A DNA stretch of 64,000 bases from Xanthomonas rydalmerensis. Lineage in GTDB: Bacteria > Pseudomonadota > Gammaproteobacteria > Xanthomonadales > Xanthomonadaceae. Shown in pieces: positions 17,073 through 25,070 of the stretch. A program made the position numbers and the translations under genes. The stretch is from the NCBI RefSeq assembly GCF_033170385.1, contig NZ_CP126170.1:1202001-1266000 (forward strand), read 5' to 3'. The notes beneath the pieces are model-generated. The model saw only the letters and a list, made by a program, of their open reading frames with translations, was not told the origin of the DNA and ran no database searches. Positions within the stretch are counted from its first letter, which is position 1. Every line of letters begins with the position of its first letter.

Positions 17073-19028
17073 TCACTGCGGCGTGCGCGTGCGCTGCAGG
17101 GCGAACGCCAGCAATGACGCTTCCAGGCGCTCGCCGATGCTGCGCGGTGCATCCAGCCCCATGCGCTGCATGCAGGCGGCATCCGCCGTGGGGCGCGCCA
17201 GCACCGCGCTGGCCACCGTTTTCAACTTGGCGCCGGTAGTGGCGGTGTGTTGCTGCAGCCAGGACAGGGCGCGCAGCAGGCGCTGCTCGACTTCGGTGAA
17301 ATCGCTGCCCAGCGGGTAGTCGGGCAGGGTGCCGTCGCGGCGGAACGGCGCCAGCGCGTCGCGTACCCGCGCAGCGTGGTTGCGCTGCCAGTGCGCGGGC
17401 ACCGCGAACTCGGCGGCCAGCTTGCCGTTGGCCTTCGCCGTTTCCAGCAATGCGGGCTGGGCCTGCACGTCGGCGATTCCGGTCATGGCGGCGATGCAAT
17501 CCTCGTCGGTCAGGCCGCGCAGATCGGCGATGCCGTATTCGTTGACGTAGAGGTCGCGCAGGTGCCGCGGAATGGTGGTGTGGCCGTAGTTCCAGCGCAC
17601 GTTGGACTGCGCTGCGCCGGCATCGCTGCGCACGGCGCGGAACATCAGCACGCTGCGCGCGTCGTCCAGCGCGTGCGCCATGGACACGAAGTTGTACTGG
17701 CCGCCGACCCCGGACACCACGCGGCCGTCGTCCAGCGCATCGGACACCGCCGCGCCGAGCGCGGTGGCCATCATGCAGGAGTTGAAGAAGCGCGCCTCGC
17801 GCCGTTGCAGCCGGCGCAGCGTCTCGCCGCCGTAGAGCTGGTTGATCTCGCTGATGCGGCGCATGCCGATCGCCGCGCGCGCCTGCGGATCCATGTCGCG
17901 CAGCCAGGCGTAGAACTCCGGCGAGCCCAGGTAGAACGCGCCCTGCAGGTATTCGCCCTCACGCTCCAGGCGCTGCAGGTCCTGCGCGTCGGCGCTGCCG
18001 TCGGCCACGCGCTGCAGCAGCGGCGCGTCGTCGAGCACCTTGCGCCGGATCACTCCGCACTGGACCAGTTGCCGGAAGCCTTCGTTGAGCATCTCGCTGC
18101 AGCCGAACAGGCCGACCGCGAACGGATCCAGACCACCGCATTCGCGCACCGCCGGATGCCGCTCCAGGCCCGGATCCAGCGCCGCCAGCACCTGCCGGTA
18201 GCGCGCATTGTCGGTATGTCGCAGTACCAGCGCGTGGCACAGCGCATCGGCCAGGGTGCCGATACCGATCTGCAGCGTGCCGCCGTCGCGCACCAGGGTG
18301 CTGGCGTACAGGCCGATGGCGTAATCGGCATCGGCGACCGGCTGCCGCGGCAGCCCGAACAGGCGCGGATACGGCCCCGGCGGGGTCACCACCACGTCGA
18401 AGAAGCTCGGCTCCACTGCCGCGCAACCGCCGATCCACGGCAGCTGCGGATCGACTTCGGCCACCAGCAGTGGCCGCGGCAGGCCGCGCCGTTGCACCGC
18501 GGCCAGGGTGTCCTGGGTGATGTCGTTGTTGCACGAGAACGACAGCCGGGTGCCGTCGGGCTCGCGCGCCACCTTCTGCACGATCAGGTTCGGCGCGCGC
18601 TGCGCCACCGCGTCGGCGGCATGGGTGTAGTTGAGGCTGGTGTAGCTGCGCTGCGCCTGGGTCGAACGCAGCAGCGCGCCGGACTGCATGTAGAACTCTT
18701 CGACCTGGATGTGCGCCGGCAGCGCATCGCGCTGCATCGCCTGCACGTAGCGCAGGCGCGGGAAGTCGTCGCCGAAATGGCGTTGCACGAACGGCCGCGC
18801 GAAACGCCCCTGCAACCCGCCGCCGGGCGCTGGCGGATGCAGCGACAGCGCGGTGTAGATCTGCAGCGGCCGCGTCGGATCGTGTTCGACCCGGTCGTAC
18901 AGCACGTTGAGCAGGCGGTGCGGTTTGCCCAGGCCCAGCGGTGCGCCCACGCGCAGCGGGCCGGCGATGCGCTGCAGGATCAGGTCGGCAGCGGCGTCGA
19001 GGTCGTCGAGATGATCGGTCATCGGCAT
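17073..19028 (-). CDS. Acetyl-CoA hydrolase/transferase family protein
   Basis: A 651-residue protein of the acetyl-CoA hydrolase/CoA-transferase family, which moves CoA between acyl groups or hydrolyses acyl-CoA in the cytoplasm. The C-terminal CoA-transferase half has the diagnostic VVSGVGGQYNFVSMA (GGQxxF type) and RWNYGHTTIPRHLRDLYVNEYGIADLRG. The N-terminal half (about 1-330) is longer than in classical 430-500-residue acetate CoA-transferases, giving the larger variant found in several proteobacteria. Start ATG 19028, with a second ATG two codons later. It stands alone; the promoter region of the BlaI-like gene lies upstream on the other strand. Acyl specificity cannot be assigned. Confidence 0.87.
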   Translation of the reverse strand: MPMTDHLDDLDAAADLILQRIAGPLRVGAPLGLGKPHRLLNVLYDRVEHDPTRPLQIYTALSLHPPAPGGGLQGRFARPFVQRHFGDDFPRLRYVQAMQRDALPAHIQVEEFYMQSGALLRSTQAQRSYTSLNYTHAADAVAQRAPNLIVQKVAREPDGTRLSFSCNNDITQDTLAAVQRRGLPRPLLVAEVDPQLPWIGGCAAVEPSFFDVVVTPPGPYPRLFGLPRQPVADADYAIGLYASTLVRDGGTLQIGIGTLADALCHALVLRHTDNARYRQVLAALDPGLERHPAVRECGGLDPFAVGLFGCSEMLNEGFRQLVQCGVIRRKVLDDAPLLQRVADGSADAQDLQRLEREGEYLQGAFYLGSPEFYAWLRDMDPQARAAIGMRRISEINQLYGGETLRRLQRREARFFNSCMMATALGAAVSDALDDGRVVSGVGGQYNFVSMAHALDDARSVLMFRAVRSDAGAAQSNVRWNYGHTTIPRHLRDLYVNEYGIADLRGLTDEDCIAAMTGIADVQAQPALLETAKANGKLAAEFAVPAHWQRNHAARVRDALAPFRRDGTLPDYPLGSDFTEVEQRLLRALSWLQQHTATTGAKLKTVASAVLARPTADAACMQRMGLDAPRSIGERLEASLLAFALQRTRTPQ

Positions 19029-19219
19029 AGCTTAGAGGGTGTGCCGCCGATTGCAGTGCTTTCGGACATGGCGCGGGTACGTCGGTGCAGGCGGGACGGC
19101 TTCCGATGAGTGCTTGTAGCCGCCGGGCGCCGGTGACGCGTCGGCGTGCTCGTTGTCGCCGCAGTGTCCGGGCGCCGCGGTACTCGTCGCGGCGGCGGCG
19201 CCGGGATTGGAAAAAGCGC

Positions 19220-19271
19220 TTGACAGCGGTTTTGTTTACTCGTGTAATCGATGAAAATTTACGGGTGTAAA
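19220..19271 (+). promoter_or_regulatory. Promoter with two BlaI-type operators
   Basis: A near-consensus promoter reads TTGACA (19220-19225), 17 bases, then TGTAAT (19243-19248). Two matching dyads overlap it: TTTAC-TCGT-GTAAT (19235-19248), covering the -10, and TTTAC-GGGT-GTAAA (19258-19271), just downstream of the likely start of transcription. Their centres are 23 bases apart, about two helical turns. TAC-N4-GTA dyads are typical for BlaI/MecI repressors, so autoregulation of the downstream operon is inferred. Confidence 0.82.
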
Positions 19272-19274
19272 CGA

Positions 19275-19643
19275 ATGTCGATCAGCGATGCGGAAGCCGT
19301 GGTCATGGAGGTGCTGTGGGAGCGCCACCCGCTCAGCGCCGAGGAGGTGTTCGCCGCCTTGTCCGGCCATGGCGGCTGGGCCGAACCCACGGTCAAGACC
19401 CTGCTCAACCGCTTGCTCAACAAGGGCGCGATCCGCGCCGACAAACAAGGCCGCCGCTATCTGTACACGCCCCTGCTGCTGCGCGCGCAGTGGGTGCAGC
19501 AGCAGAGCGAAGGCCTGCTCGACCGCCTGTTCGGCGGCCGTATCGCGCCGCTGGTGGCGCACTTCAGCGAGCGCGGCAAGCTCAGCGACGCCGATATCGC
19601 CGAACTCAAACGACTGATCCAGGAGCTGGACGATGAGCATTGA
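19275..19643 (+). CDS. BlaI/MecI/CopY family transcriptional repressor
   Basis: A 122-residue winged-helix repressor of the BlaI/MecI type. It opens with SISDAEAVVMEVLWERHPLSAEEVF, and the recognition region reads WAEPTVKTLLNRLLNKG, as in the family. The C-terminal dimerisation part includes LLDRLFGGRIAPLVAHF. I chose ATG 19275; the in-frame ATG at 19251 lies between the two operators at about the start of transcription and has no ribosome site. The leader from the promoter is short (about 20 bases) and has no good Shine-Dalgarno. It overlaps the M56-TonB gene by 11 bases. Known family logic is that the M56 sensor protease triggers repressor cleavage; here the inducer is unknown. Confidence 0.9.
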   Translation: MSISDAEAVVMEVLWERHPLSAEEVFAALSGHGGWAEPTVKTLLNRLLNKGAIRADKQGRRYLYTPLLLRAQWVQQQSEGLLDRLFGGRIAPLVAHFSERGKLSDADIAELKRLIQELDDEH

Positions 19644-21075
19644 CGGGATCGTGAGGGACCTCGGTAGCACCGCGCTGGTCGTCAGCGTGGCCATCGCGGC
19701 TGTGTTGGCGCTGCGCGTGCCGATGCGGCGCGCGTTCGGCGCCAGCATCGCCTACGCGCTATGGACGGCGGTGCCGCTGGCGCTGCTGGTGGCGCTGTTG
19801 CCGAGCGGCTGGCGTCCATCGTTGCCGGCGGGGTTGGTGCTGGACATGCCGGCGGTGCTGGTCGGCGCGCCACAGGCGCAGATGTCCGCGGATGGCGGCG
19901 CCCCGGCGAACGGCCACGCCACGGTGTGGTTGCTGGCGGTGTGGCTGGCAGGTGCGTTGGCCTCGGCGGCCGTGCTGTGGCGGCAACAGCGCCGCTATCG
20001 GCGCAGCCTGGGTCGCTTGCGGCGGGGTGAGGAGGGTGTGCTGGTCGCCGAACATGCGTCGCACGGGCCGCTGGTGCTGGGCGCGTGGCGGCCGCAGGTG
20101 GTGGTGCCGATGGACTTCGCCGCGCGCTATCCGCCGCCGCAGGCGCAGCTGGTGCTGGCGCACGAGCGCATGCACATCGCCCGCGGCGATACCCGCTGCA
20201 ATCTGTTGCTCGCCGCGTTGCGCTGCGTGTACTGGTTCAATCCGCTGCTGCACTGGGCGGCCACGCGCTTCCGCCTGGATCAGGAACTGGCCTGCGATGC
20301 GGCGGTGCTGGCACGCCATCCCGGCACGCGCCGCCACTACGCCGAGGCGATGCTGCAGACGCAACTGGATGCGCTGGCCTTGCCGGTGGGCTGCCATTGG
20401 CAGGCGGGTAGCGTGTTGTGCCAGCGCATTGCCCTGCTGCGGCGTCCGGCGGTGCGCGGCTGGCGGCGTCGTGCCGGCATCGCGGTGGTGACGCTGGCTG
20501 CGCTGAGCGGGAGTGCCGTGGTGTTGGCGCTGCCTAGCGCTGCGCCGGTCGGCGGGATGGCGCGCGAGTTGGTTGCCAGCGAGATGGACAGCGCACAGGC
20601 ACCCGTGCCGCAGCGCGGATCTGCCAAAGCGCGGGCGACCACGCGGCCCGCCAAGGTGATCGACATGACCCCGCCGAAGTATCCCGAAGCCGCCGTGCGT
20701 GCCGGCGTCTCCGGGAAGGTGATGCTGCTGGTCGACCTCGACGCGCACGGGACGCCCAGCGGTGTGCGCGTGCTCGATCATGGCAGCGGCAGTGCGGCAT
20801 TGGATGCGGCGGCGGTGTCCGCCGCCTGGAAGTGGCGGTTCTCTCCGGCGACCGAACACGGCAGCCCCGTGCCCAGCCGCATGAAGATCCCGGTGGCGTT
20901 CGACGTGGAGATGGATCCGGTGGAGGCGCCGGCGGGCGTCGCCGAGGCCGCCGATTACCGCTGGTACCGCCTGGGCGAAGGTGCCGGCGATGCGGTGGCG
21001 AGCCTGTGCGACAAGGTGTTCCCCGGCACGGGCGGTGCCGCGCCGCTGTGCGGCATGGTGCGGACCGTGCGATGA
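19633..21075 (+). CDS. BlaR1-type M56 metallopeptidase fused to a TonB C-terminal domain
   Basis: A 480-residue inner-membrane protein. N-terminal helices (about residues 12-28, 37-56 and 95-115) lead to a cytoplasmic zinc-protease domain with H177-E-R-M-H181 and the downstream region FRLDQELACDAAVL, the third-ligand segment of M56 peptidases. Another helix near 285-305 crosses the membrane. The periplasmic end (about 337-445) is a TonB C-terminal fold (PPKYPEAAVRAGVSGKVMLLV, then AALDAAAVSAAWKWRFSPA) in place of the penicillin-binding sensor of BlaR1. It is coupled to the repressor gene upstream and to a lipoprotein downstream (ATGA overlap). I infer a signal-transducing protease whose sensor is TonB-like; it could also energise a receptor. 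Confidence 0.9.
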   Translation: MSIDGIVRDLGSTALVVSVAIAAVLALRVPMRRAFGASIAYALWTAVPLALLVALLPSGWRPSLPAGLVLDMPAVLVGAPQAQMSADGGAPANGHATVWLLAVWLAGALASAAVLWRQQRRYRRSLGRLRRGEEGVLVAEHASHGPLVLGAWRPQVVVPMDFAARYPPPQAQLVLAHERMHIARGDTRCNLLLAALRCVYWFNPLLHWAATRFRLDQELACDAAVLARHPGTRRHYAEAMLQTQLDALALPVGCHWQAGSVLCQRIALLRRPAVRGWRRRAGIAVVTLAALSGSAVVLALPSAAPVGGMARELVASEMDSAQAPVPQRGSAKARATTRPAKVIDMTPPKYPEAAVRAGVSGKVMLLVDLDAHGTPSGVRVLDHGSGSAALDAAAVSAAWKWRFSPATEHGSPVPSRMKIPVAFDVEMDPVEAPAGVAEAADYRWYRLGEGAGDAVASLCDKVFPGTGGAAPLCGMVRTVR

Positions 21076-21668
21076 AGGCGCACTGGCGAACCGGCATGCT
21101 GCTCGCACTCGGCTTGACCGGCTGCGCCAGCCAGGTGCCACGGGAGGCCCCGCAGCAGACCCAACGGATCGACTCGGTGGATCAGCGCATGCTGGAAACG
21201 GGCTTCGGCGCGGCGCCGGGCGCGGCCGCGGTGCAGTCGTATCAGATGCAGCCGCAGCAGGTGTTCCGCATGCCGCAACCGCTGCAGGCACCGACCCCGC
21301 AGCTGCCGGCCGATTCGCCGCGCCGCAGCCTGGCCCCGACCACGGTCTGTGTGCGGGTGATCCTGTCCGCACAAGGCGCGGTGGAGCGCAGCGCGCTGCT
21401 GGACGATCGCCCGGACTGCAGTGCGGGCGCGCAGCCGGAGATGGCCGATCTGCTGCAGGCGGTACAGGACGCGGTCGCGCAGTGGCGCTTCGTGCCGGCG
21501 GCCATCTGTACCTATGCCGATCCGGCGCAGCGGCCGGCGCAGGACGGGCATTGCGACGACGCGCAGTCGGTGCAGGAAGTGCCGGTGACGCTGGCCTATG
21601 CGTTCACTTTCGAGGTCCGGCAAGGCAAGGCCAGCGTGCAGTCCGGTCGCGTGAGCGGCGTGCGCTGA
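21072..21668 (+). CDS. Lipoprotein with TonB-C-like fold
   Basis: A 198-residue predicted lipoprotein: lipobox LGLTGC with the cysteine at residue 18. A proline/glutamine-rich linker (about 20-90) follows, then a compact domain (RSLAPTTVCVRVILSAQGAVERSALLDD, VQDAVAQWRFVPAAICTY, VPVTLAYAFTFEV) that has the strand order of TonB C-terminal domains, including the QWRF element. Four or more cysteines in this domain could form disulfides. Its start overlaps the stop of the M56-TonB gene, so it is the third gene of the operon. A role as a periplasmic or membrane-attached partner of the M56-TonB sensor is inferred. Confidence 0.75.
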   Translation: MKAHWRTGMLLALGLTGCASQVPREAPQQTQRIDSVDQRMLETGFGAAPGAAAVQSYQMQPQQVFRMPQPLQAPTPQLPADSPRRSLAPTTVCVRVILSAQGAVERSALLDDRPDCSAGAQPEMADLLQAVQDAVAQWRFVPAAICTYADPAQRPAQDGHCDDAQSVQEVPVTLAYAFTFEVRQGKASVQSGRVSGVR

Positions 21669-21793
21669 GCCGGCGGCTGGGGCATCCGGTCAGGACGGTC
21701 TTCCGGATGCCCGTGGTCCTCGCTCGGGCGGGGCGGCACAGGGATTGTCCGCTTCCGCTCCGCTCCACTGACAGCGGCGCGATCCGCGCGGGG

Positions 21794-22351
21794 CTACAGC
21801 ATCTCCGGCTTGAACAGGCGCCGCCGCGAGATCTCCGGGCCGGACAGCATGAAGCGGCCGTCGCCACGGTAGTGCAGGGTGCGCGGCCGCTTCGGCGAGG
21901 CGGCGACGTGCGCCTTGACCACCTCCCACACGAACAGGCCGTGTTTGCCGATCTGGCTGCCGTCGTGCAGGCGGCATTCGAAGCTGGCGTAGCACTCGGC
22001 GATCAGCGGCGCCGCCACGTGCGTGGCGGGTACCGCGGTGAGGCCGAAGTGCGCGAATTTGTCCAGCTCCGCGCCGCTGGTATTGCCGATGCCGACCACG
22101 GTGTCGACCAGGTCGGCGGTGGGCAGGTTGATCACGCATTGCCGGCTGCGCCGGATCAGGTCGAAGCTGTGGTTGGCGCTGGAAATGCAGCACGCAAGCA
22201 GCGACGGCGAGAACTCCAGCACCATGTGCCAGCCCAGGGTCATGATGTCGCGCTGCTGCTTCCAGGCCGAACTGACCAGCACCACCGGGCCCGGCTCGAG
22301 AAAGCGGCGGACCTCCTGCGTGGGGAAGTCGAGCTTGCGGTAGCGGCGCAT
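21794..22351 (-). CDS. Flavin reductase family protein (FMN-binding split barrel)
   Basis: A 185-residue cytoplasmic protein of the flavin reductase-like family, which binds FMN and typically supplies reduced flavin or acts on small substrates. The register fits the family: PGPVVLVSSAW near the N-terminus, GWHMVLEFSPSLLACCIS as the flavin-contacting strand pair, CVINLPTADLVDTVVGIG, and a C-terminal FVWEVVKAHV. Length is normal for the short form. It lies downstream of modC on the same strand with a gap of about 60 bases, so it may be co-transcribed with the molybdate genes, but it has no obvious molybdenum role. Substrate unknown. Confidence 0.87.
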   Translation of the reverse strand: MRRYRKLDFPTQEVRRFLEPGPVVLVSSAWKQQRDIMTLGWHMVLEFSPSLLACCISSANHSFDLIRRSRQCVINLPTADLVDTVVGIGNTSGAELDKFAHFGLTAVPATHVAAPLIAECYASFECRLHDGSQIGKHGLFVWEVVKAHVAASPKRPRTLHYRGDGRFMLSGPEISRRRLFKPEML

Positions 22352-22413
22352 GCGAAGTGTGCTGGCGGGTGGAGAACCCAGTCTCGCCAGCGGCGGTGAA
22401 CGCGGTGTCGGCG

Positions 22414-23031
22414 TCAGTCCAGCCGATGCACCGCGTCGGCGATGCGCGCCACTTCCTCGGCCTGGTGGCTGACGTAGAGCATCGGCAGGCGCACTTCGTC
22501 GCGCACGCGTTGCAGGTAGGGAATGAGTTCGCTGCGGCGATCGGCGTCCAGCGCCGACAGCGGTTCGTCGAACAGCAGCAGCGACGGCTGCGCCAATAAC
22601 GCGCGGCCGATCGCCACGCGCTGCGCTTCGCCGCCGGAGAGCGTGTCGGGGCGCCGCCCGAGCAGGGCGCCGATGCCGAGCAGCTCGACCACTGCGTCCA
22701 GTGCGAAGCGTGCCGGCTGGCCGCGGCCGTGGCGGCCGTAGCCGAGGTTGCGGCGCACGTCCATGTGCGGGAACAGCCGCGCGTCCTGGAACACGTAACC
22801 GATGCCGCGGCGGTGCGCCGGCAGGTCGATGCCGGCGGCGCTGTCGTACAGCACGCGGCCATCGATGGCGATGCGCCCGTTGCGCGGCGGCAGCACGCCG
22901 GCGATGGCGTTGAGCAGGCTGGTCTTGCCGGCACCGGACGGGCCGACCAGGGCGACCACGCGCGCCTGCTCCTCGATGCGCACGTGGCGGGCGAAACGGC
23001 CACGCTGCAGGTGCAGGTCGATGCTCAGCAT
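22414..23031 (-). CDS. modC: Molybdate ABC transporter ATP-binding protein (short ModC)
   Basis: A 205-residue ATPase that powers molybdate uptake. Walker A (GPSGAGKTS), Q-loop (YVFQDARLFPH), signature (LSGGEAQRVAIGRALL), Walker B (LLLFDEPLSALD) and the H-loop (LYVSH) are all present. It stops just after the nucleotide-binding domain and lacks the C-terminal TOBE/Mop domain that senses molybdate in the usual 350-residue ModC. I chose ATG 23031, which has GGAG about ten bases upstream and the expected register (LSIDLHL). ATG 23052 and GTG 23082, the latter overlapping modB, are alternatives. Gene order modA-modB-modC supports the substrate assignment. Confidence 0.88.
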   Translation of the reverse strand: MLSIDLHLQRGRFARHVRIEEQARVVALVGPSGAGKTSLLNAIAGVLPPRNGRIAIDGRVLYDSAAGIDLPAHRRGIGYVFQDARLFPHMDVRRNLGYGRHGRGQPARFALDAVVELLGIGALLGRRPDTLSGGEAQRVAIGRALLAQPSLLLFDEPLSALDADRRSELIPYLQRVRDEVRLPMLYVSHQAEEVARIADAVHRLD

Positions 23032-23059
23032 CGGCGCCGGCTCCGGGTGCATGCGCGGC

Positions 23060-23755
23060 TCATGCGTCCGCCTCCGCGCCACGCTGGCGCCGGACCAGCC
23101 ATTCGGAGGCCAGCAAGGCGCCCAGCGAGATCGCCAGCGCCACCGCCGCCAGCCGCCAGATGCCGGCTTCGGCGCCGGGCACCTGCAGCAGGCCGTAGAT
23201 CGCCGAGGCCAGGGTCTGGGTCTGTCCCGGGATGTTGGAGACGAAGGTGATGGTGGCGCCGAACTCGCCCAGCGCCTTGGCGAAGCCGAGCACGCCGCCG
23301 GCGACCACGCCCGGCCACGCCAGCGGCAGGGTGATGGTGAAGAACACCCGCCATGGGCCGGCGCCGAGCGTGGCGGCGGCCGCTTCCAGGCGGCGGTCGG
23401 TGGCTTCCAGGGCCAGGCGGATCGCCCGCACCATCAGCGGAAAGCCCATCACTGCGCTGGCCAGCGCCGCGCCGGTCCAGCGGAACGCGAACTGCACGCC
23501 GAACTGTTCGAACAGCCAGCCGCCGATCGGACCCTGTAGGCCGAACAGCTGCAACAGCGCATAGCCGGTGACGATCGGCGGCATCACCAGCGGCAGGTGC
23601 AGTAGCGCGTCCAGCAAGGCCTTGCCGAAGAAGCGGCGCCGCGCCAGCAGCCAGCCGCAGGCCACCGCGAACGGCAGGCTGGCCAGCGCCGCGACCAGCG
23701 CCACCTTGACGCTCAGTGCGATCGCGGTCAGTTCCTGCGCGGTGAAGTCGAACAA
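23060..23755 (-). CDS. modB: Molybdate ABC transporter permease ModB
   Basis: A 231-residue inner-membrane permease with about five to six hydrophobic helices. The cytoplasmic loop that docks to the ATPase is clear (EAAATLGAGPWRVFFTITLP, the EAA motif). HLPLVMPPIVTGYALL and ALGEFGATITFVSNIPG are typical of ModB. It begins nine bases after modA ends and runs into modC, so the three are one operon. Length is normal. ATG 23755 starts directly with the first helix region. Confidence 0.93.
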   Translation of the reverse strand: MFDFTAQELTAIALSVKVALVAALASLPFAVACGWLLARRRFFGKALLDALLHLPLVMPPIVTGYALLQLFGLQGPIGGWLFEQFGVQFAFRWTGAALASAVMGFPLMVRAIRLALEATDRRLEAAAATLGAGPWRVFFTITLPLAWPGVVAGGVLGFAKALGEFGATITFVSNIPGQTQTLASAIYGLLQVPGAEAGIWRLAAVALAISLGALLASEWLVRRQRGAEADA

Positions 23756-23764
23756 CGGCAGGCC

Positions 23765-24541
23765 TCAGTGGGCGAGCGAGAATCCGTGGCGACGGAAGAT
23801 CGCCTGCGCCGGTGGCGTGCCCAGCCAGCGCACGAACTCTGCGGCGGCCTTGCCTTGCGTGCTCGCGCGCAGCGGCGCCACCGGATACACGATCGGTGCA
23901 TGGCTGTCGGCGGGGAAAGTCGCCACCACCCGCACCTTCGGCTCGGCCTGGGCGTCGGAGCCGTAGACGATGCCCAGCGGGGCTTCGCCGCGCGCCACCA
24001 GCATCAGCGCGCTGCGCACGCTCTCGCTCTCGGCCAGGCGCGGCTGCACGCTGTCCCACTGGCCCAGCGCCTGCAGCGCGGCGCGTGCGTACTTGCCTGC
24101 GGGCACGCTGGCGGTCTGGCCGACTGCCAGCCGCCCCTGGGCACCGAGCGCGGCGAGCAGCGCGCCGGGCTTGCGCAGATCGACCTGCGCCGTGCTGGCG
24201 GCCGGCGCCACCAGTACCAGGGTGTTGCCGAGCAGATCGCGGCGCTGCGCCGGGTCGATCAGCTTGCGCTGCTGCAGGTAGTCCATCCATTCCTGGTCGG
24301 CGGACACGAATACGTCCGCCGGCGCGCCCTGTTCCACCTGCCGGGCCAGCGTGGAGCTGGCGGCGTAGGACACCTGTACCGGGGTGCCGTGCGCTTGCTG
24401 GTAGGCGCTGGCGGCCTCGTCCAGCGATTCCTTGAGGCTGGCGGCGGCGAACACGGTCAGCGGGGTTTGCGCGGCGGCCGATGGCAGCGCGATGGCGGCG
24501 GCGAGGACGAACAGGCACAAGCGGCGCAGGAAACGAGGCAT
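23765..24541 (-). CDS. modA: Molybdate-binding periplasmic protein ModA
   Basis: A 258-residue periplasmic solute-binding protein for molybdate (possibly tungstate). A signal peptide ([18 protein letters not shown]) is followed by the family opening [17 protein letters not shown], with the oxyanion-binding serine in AAASL and a second one in [24 protein letters not shown]. The C-terminal half has [13 protein letters not shown] and ends [12 protein letters not shown]. Length is normal. It follows the small molybdopterin-fold gene by 16 bases, so the operon probably starts with that gene at 25052. Confidence 0.94.
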   Translation of the reverse strand: MPRFLRRLCLFVLAAAIALPSAAAQTPLTVFAAASLKESLDEAASAYQQAHGTPVQVSYAASSTLARQVEQGAPADVFVSADQEWMDYLQQRKLIDPAQRRDLLGNTLVLVAPAASTAQVDLRKPGALLAALGAQGRLAVGQTASVPAGKYARAALQALGQWDSVQPRLAESESVRSALMLVARGEAPLGIVYGSDAQAEPKVRVVATFPADSHAPIVYPVAPLRASTQGKAAAEFVRWLGTPPAQAIFRRHGFSLAH

Positions 24542-24557
24542 GAGCGGCTCCAGAGGA

Positions 24558-25052
24558 TCAGGGGGTGATGACGGTGATCGCGCGAACCTGGCGCACCCAT
24601 CGCGCCGGCCGTTGGTCCTGCGGCACGATCAGGCGCAGTGGCCCCGCGTCGGCCGCGAGTGGCTCGCCACCGCAGCGGTCGACCAGCAGCACGCGCCGCG
24701 CCCCCAGGGTCGGGTCCAGCTCGGCCAGGGCGAACACGGCGGTGTAGCCGTCGCGTGCGACGACCTCGATCCGGCGTTGCAACTGCGCGCCACGCAGCGG
24801 CTCGGTCGGCATCGCGTGTTGCGCCTGCAACAGGGCGGCGAGCGCCACGCCTTCGCAGTCCAGGCGCTGGCCGTGCGCCTGCGCGACGATCCGCTCGCGT
24901 GGAACCGCGGCCAGCGCGGTCGGGTCGAGGGCGATGGGCAGGGCGCCGGCGGCGTGCGTTGCGGCGTCGCCGGGCGCGGGTGCGGTCTGCGCCCGGGTCT
25001 GCATGCAGACAAGGCTCAGGCAGAGCAGGGCGAGTAAGCGGGATCGTTGCAT
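24558..25052 (-). CDS. Small secreted protein with molybdopterin-oxidoreductase (SUOX-like) fold
   Basis: A 164-residue exported protein: signal peptide ([16 protein letters not shown]), then a domain resembling a minimal sulfite-oxidase-type molybdopterin domain. The family-like segments are [55 protein letters not shown] and the closing [18 protein letters not shown]. It is far shorter than a catalytic sulfite oxidase. Cysteines are present (LDCEG, DRCGG) but I cannot say whether one could bind molybdenum. It heads the mod operon, so a role linked to molybdate or cofactor is reasonable. Otherwise uncharacterised. Confidence 0.72.
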   Translation of the reverse strand: MQRSRLLALLCLSLVCMQTRAQTAPAPGDAATHAAGALPIALDPTALAAVPRERIVAQAHGQRLDCEGVALAALLQAQHAMPTEPLRGAQLQRRIEVVARDGYTAVFALAELDPTLGARRVLLVDRCGGEPLAADAGPLRLIVPQDQRPARWVRQVRAITVITP

Positions 25053-25070
25053 GCCCGCATCCTAGCGTCT

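Noticed and set aside
19251..19274. ATG 19251 as start of the BlaI-like repressor
   Set aside because: It lies between the two operators at about the start of transcription, has no ribosome site, and adds eight residues not seen in the family.
19633..21075. Beta-lactam resistance sensor BlaR1
   Set aside because: The M56 protease is present, but the penicillin-binding sensor domain is absent and replaced by a TonB fold; no beta-lactamase gene is adjacent.
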